The notes below the pieces were generated by a model, which was not told where the DNA came from, ran no database searches, and worked only from the letters and a program-made list of their open reading frames with translations. A program made the position numbers and the translations under genes. A stretch of DNA of 7,373 nucleotides from an uncultured Alphaproteobacteria bacterium (GTDB lineage: Bacteria; Pseudomonadota; Alphaproteobacteria; Puniceispirillales; Puniceispirillaceae): NCBI GenBank assembly GCA_913031555.1, contig CAJWDO010000076.1, forward strand, positions 1 through 7,373. Reading direction: 5' to 3'. Numbering within the stretch: the first letter of the stretch is position 1; the number at the start of each line of letters is the position of its first letter. Below, piece after piece: positions 6,915-7,373 of this stretch.

Positions 6915-7373
6915 AGCTCTAGAGGTTGTGAACGAGATCACGTTGTCGATTGCATCCTCTCCAAGCTGGGCCATCAGCAAACGATCTACTCCTAAAGCCA
7001 CCCCGCTACAGGGCGGTAAGCCCGATTCAAGAGCTGCTATTAGCCGATCGTCTGGAACTGGTTCCTTCAAACCTCTGACTGAACGAAGCTTCAAATCGTT
7101 TTCAAATCGGCGACGCTGCTCGACAGGGTCTCGTAGCTCTGAATAACCATTTGCTAATTCAAGGTCGCCGAAAAGTAGTTCAAAACGATTCGCCACAGGC
7201 CGCCCTTTCGCATCATGTCTAATCTCCGCAAGCGCCGCCTGATCTTGCGGATAATCAAAAATGAAACAGAGGCCATCAATCTTTGGATCAATAAATTTAG
7301 CAAATAAAAGCTGAATGTAATCTGCGCGCGCCAAGCCTTCCGAACCTAAGTCGATTTTCTCGTAAACTTCAGC
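6912..7373 (-). CDS. epmA: EpmA: elongation factor P--(R)-beta-lysine ligase (PoxA/GenX/YjeA), C-terminal part, runs off the right edge
   Basis: The last 153 codons of a class II lysyl-tRNA-synthetase paralogue that attaches (R)-beta-lysine to a conserved lysine of elongation factor P, relieving ribosome stalling at proline runs. In this fragment ELANGYSEL (72-80) matches the E. coli EpmA ELANGFHEL region, and CSGVALGVDRLLM (122-134) is the class II motif 3 with its arginine, as in the E. coli CSGVALGVDRLVM. The C-terminus (VISFTTSRA) ends like the enzyme, so its 3' end is complete. Length relative to E. coli EpmA (325 aa) puts it at about the C-terminal half. The frame is open to the window edge; an internal TTG at 7332-7334 is not a start. 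It has no functional link to the catabolic genes and has lower GC and more AT-rich codons. EpmA is typical of gammaproteobacteria. A plain lysyl-tRNA synthetase is less likely because no anticodon-binding domain region is seen and the EpmA-specific segments match. Confidence 0.93.
   Translation of the reverse strand, partial: AEVYEKIDLGSEGLARADYIQLLFAKFIDPKIDGLCFIFDYPQDQAALAEIRHDAKGRPVANRFELLFGDLELANGYSELRDPVEQRRRFENDLKLRSVRGLKEPVPDDRLIAALESGLPPCSGVALGVDRLLMAQLGEDAIDNVISFTTSRA

Noticed and set aside
1..7373. CRISPR array, tRNA or rRNA genes, riboswitch
   Set aside because: No regularly spaced direct repeats and no recognisable structured RNA were seen on either strand; nearly all of the sequence is protein-coding.

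Overview
The window is mostly high-GC bacterial DNA (by hand count about 65% GC over 6661-6900). Its gene families and layout suggest a proteobacterium, most likely an alphaproteobacterium; this is an inference from gene style, not from a marker gene. The last ~460 bases have a different character (about 47-48% GC over 6961-7320) and carry epmA, a translation-factor modification gene best known from gammaproteobacteria.

Layout. Four genes run leftward from about 4791 to the left edge: a fused enoyl-CoA hydratase/3-hydroxyacyl-CoA dehydrogenase (2722-4791), an M20 (ArgE/DapE-type) metallo-amidohydrolase (1352-2641), a short-chain dehydrogenase/reductase (535-1299) and the first 140 codons of a periplasmic solute-binding protein of the dipeptide/nickel ABC-transporter class (1-422). 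A 153-base divergent intergenic region (4792-4944) separates them from a rightward pair: a phthalate-type Rieske oxygenase (4945-6249) and, 3 bases later, a glutamine-synthetase-family gene (6253-6906). The latter stops at 217 codons, about half the family length. Immediately beyond, on the opposite strand, is the C-terminal half of epmA (6912-7373).

How the genes may work together (inference). The left and centre look like one catabolic locus: uptake of a small amide- or peptide-like compound (solute-binding protein), amide hydrolysis (M20), alcohol/ketone oxidation (SDR), beta-oxidation of a CoA thioester (fusion enzyme) and oxygenation or N/O-dealkylation (Rieske). The glutamine-synthetase-like protein would be a gamma-glutamyl ligase for an amine, as in the aniline (AtdA1) and isopropylamine (IpuC) pathways. 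No thiolase, CoA ligase, oxygenase reductase, permease or regulator lies in the window, so the substrate cannot be named.

The clearest anomaly is the sharp boundary near 6898-6914. There the glutamine-synthetase gene is cut, base composition drops and an unrelated housekeeping gene begins. It is either a genuine rearrangement or transfer junction, or a chimeric assembly or clone.
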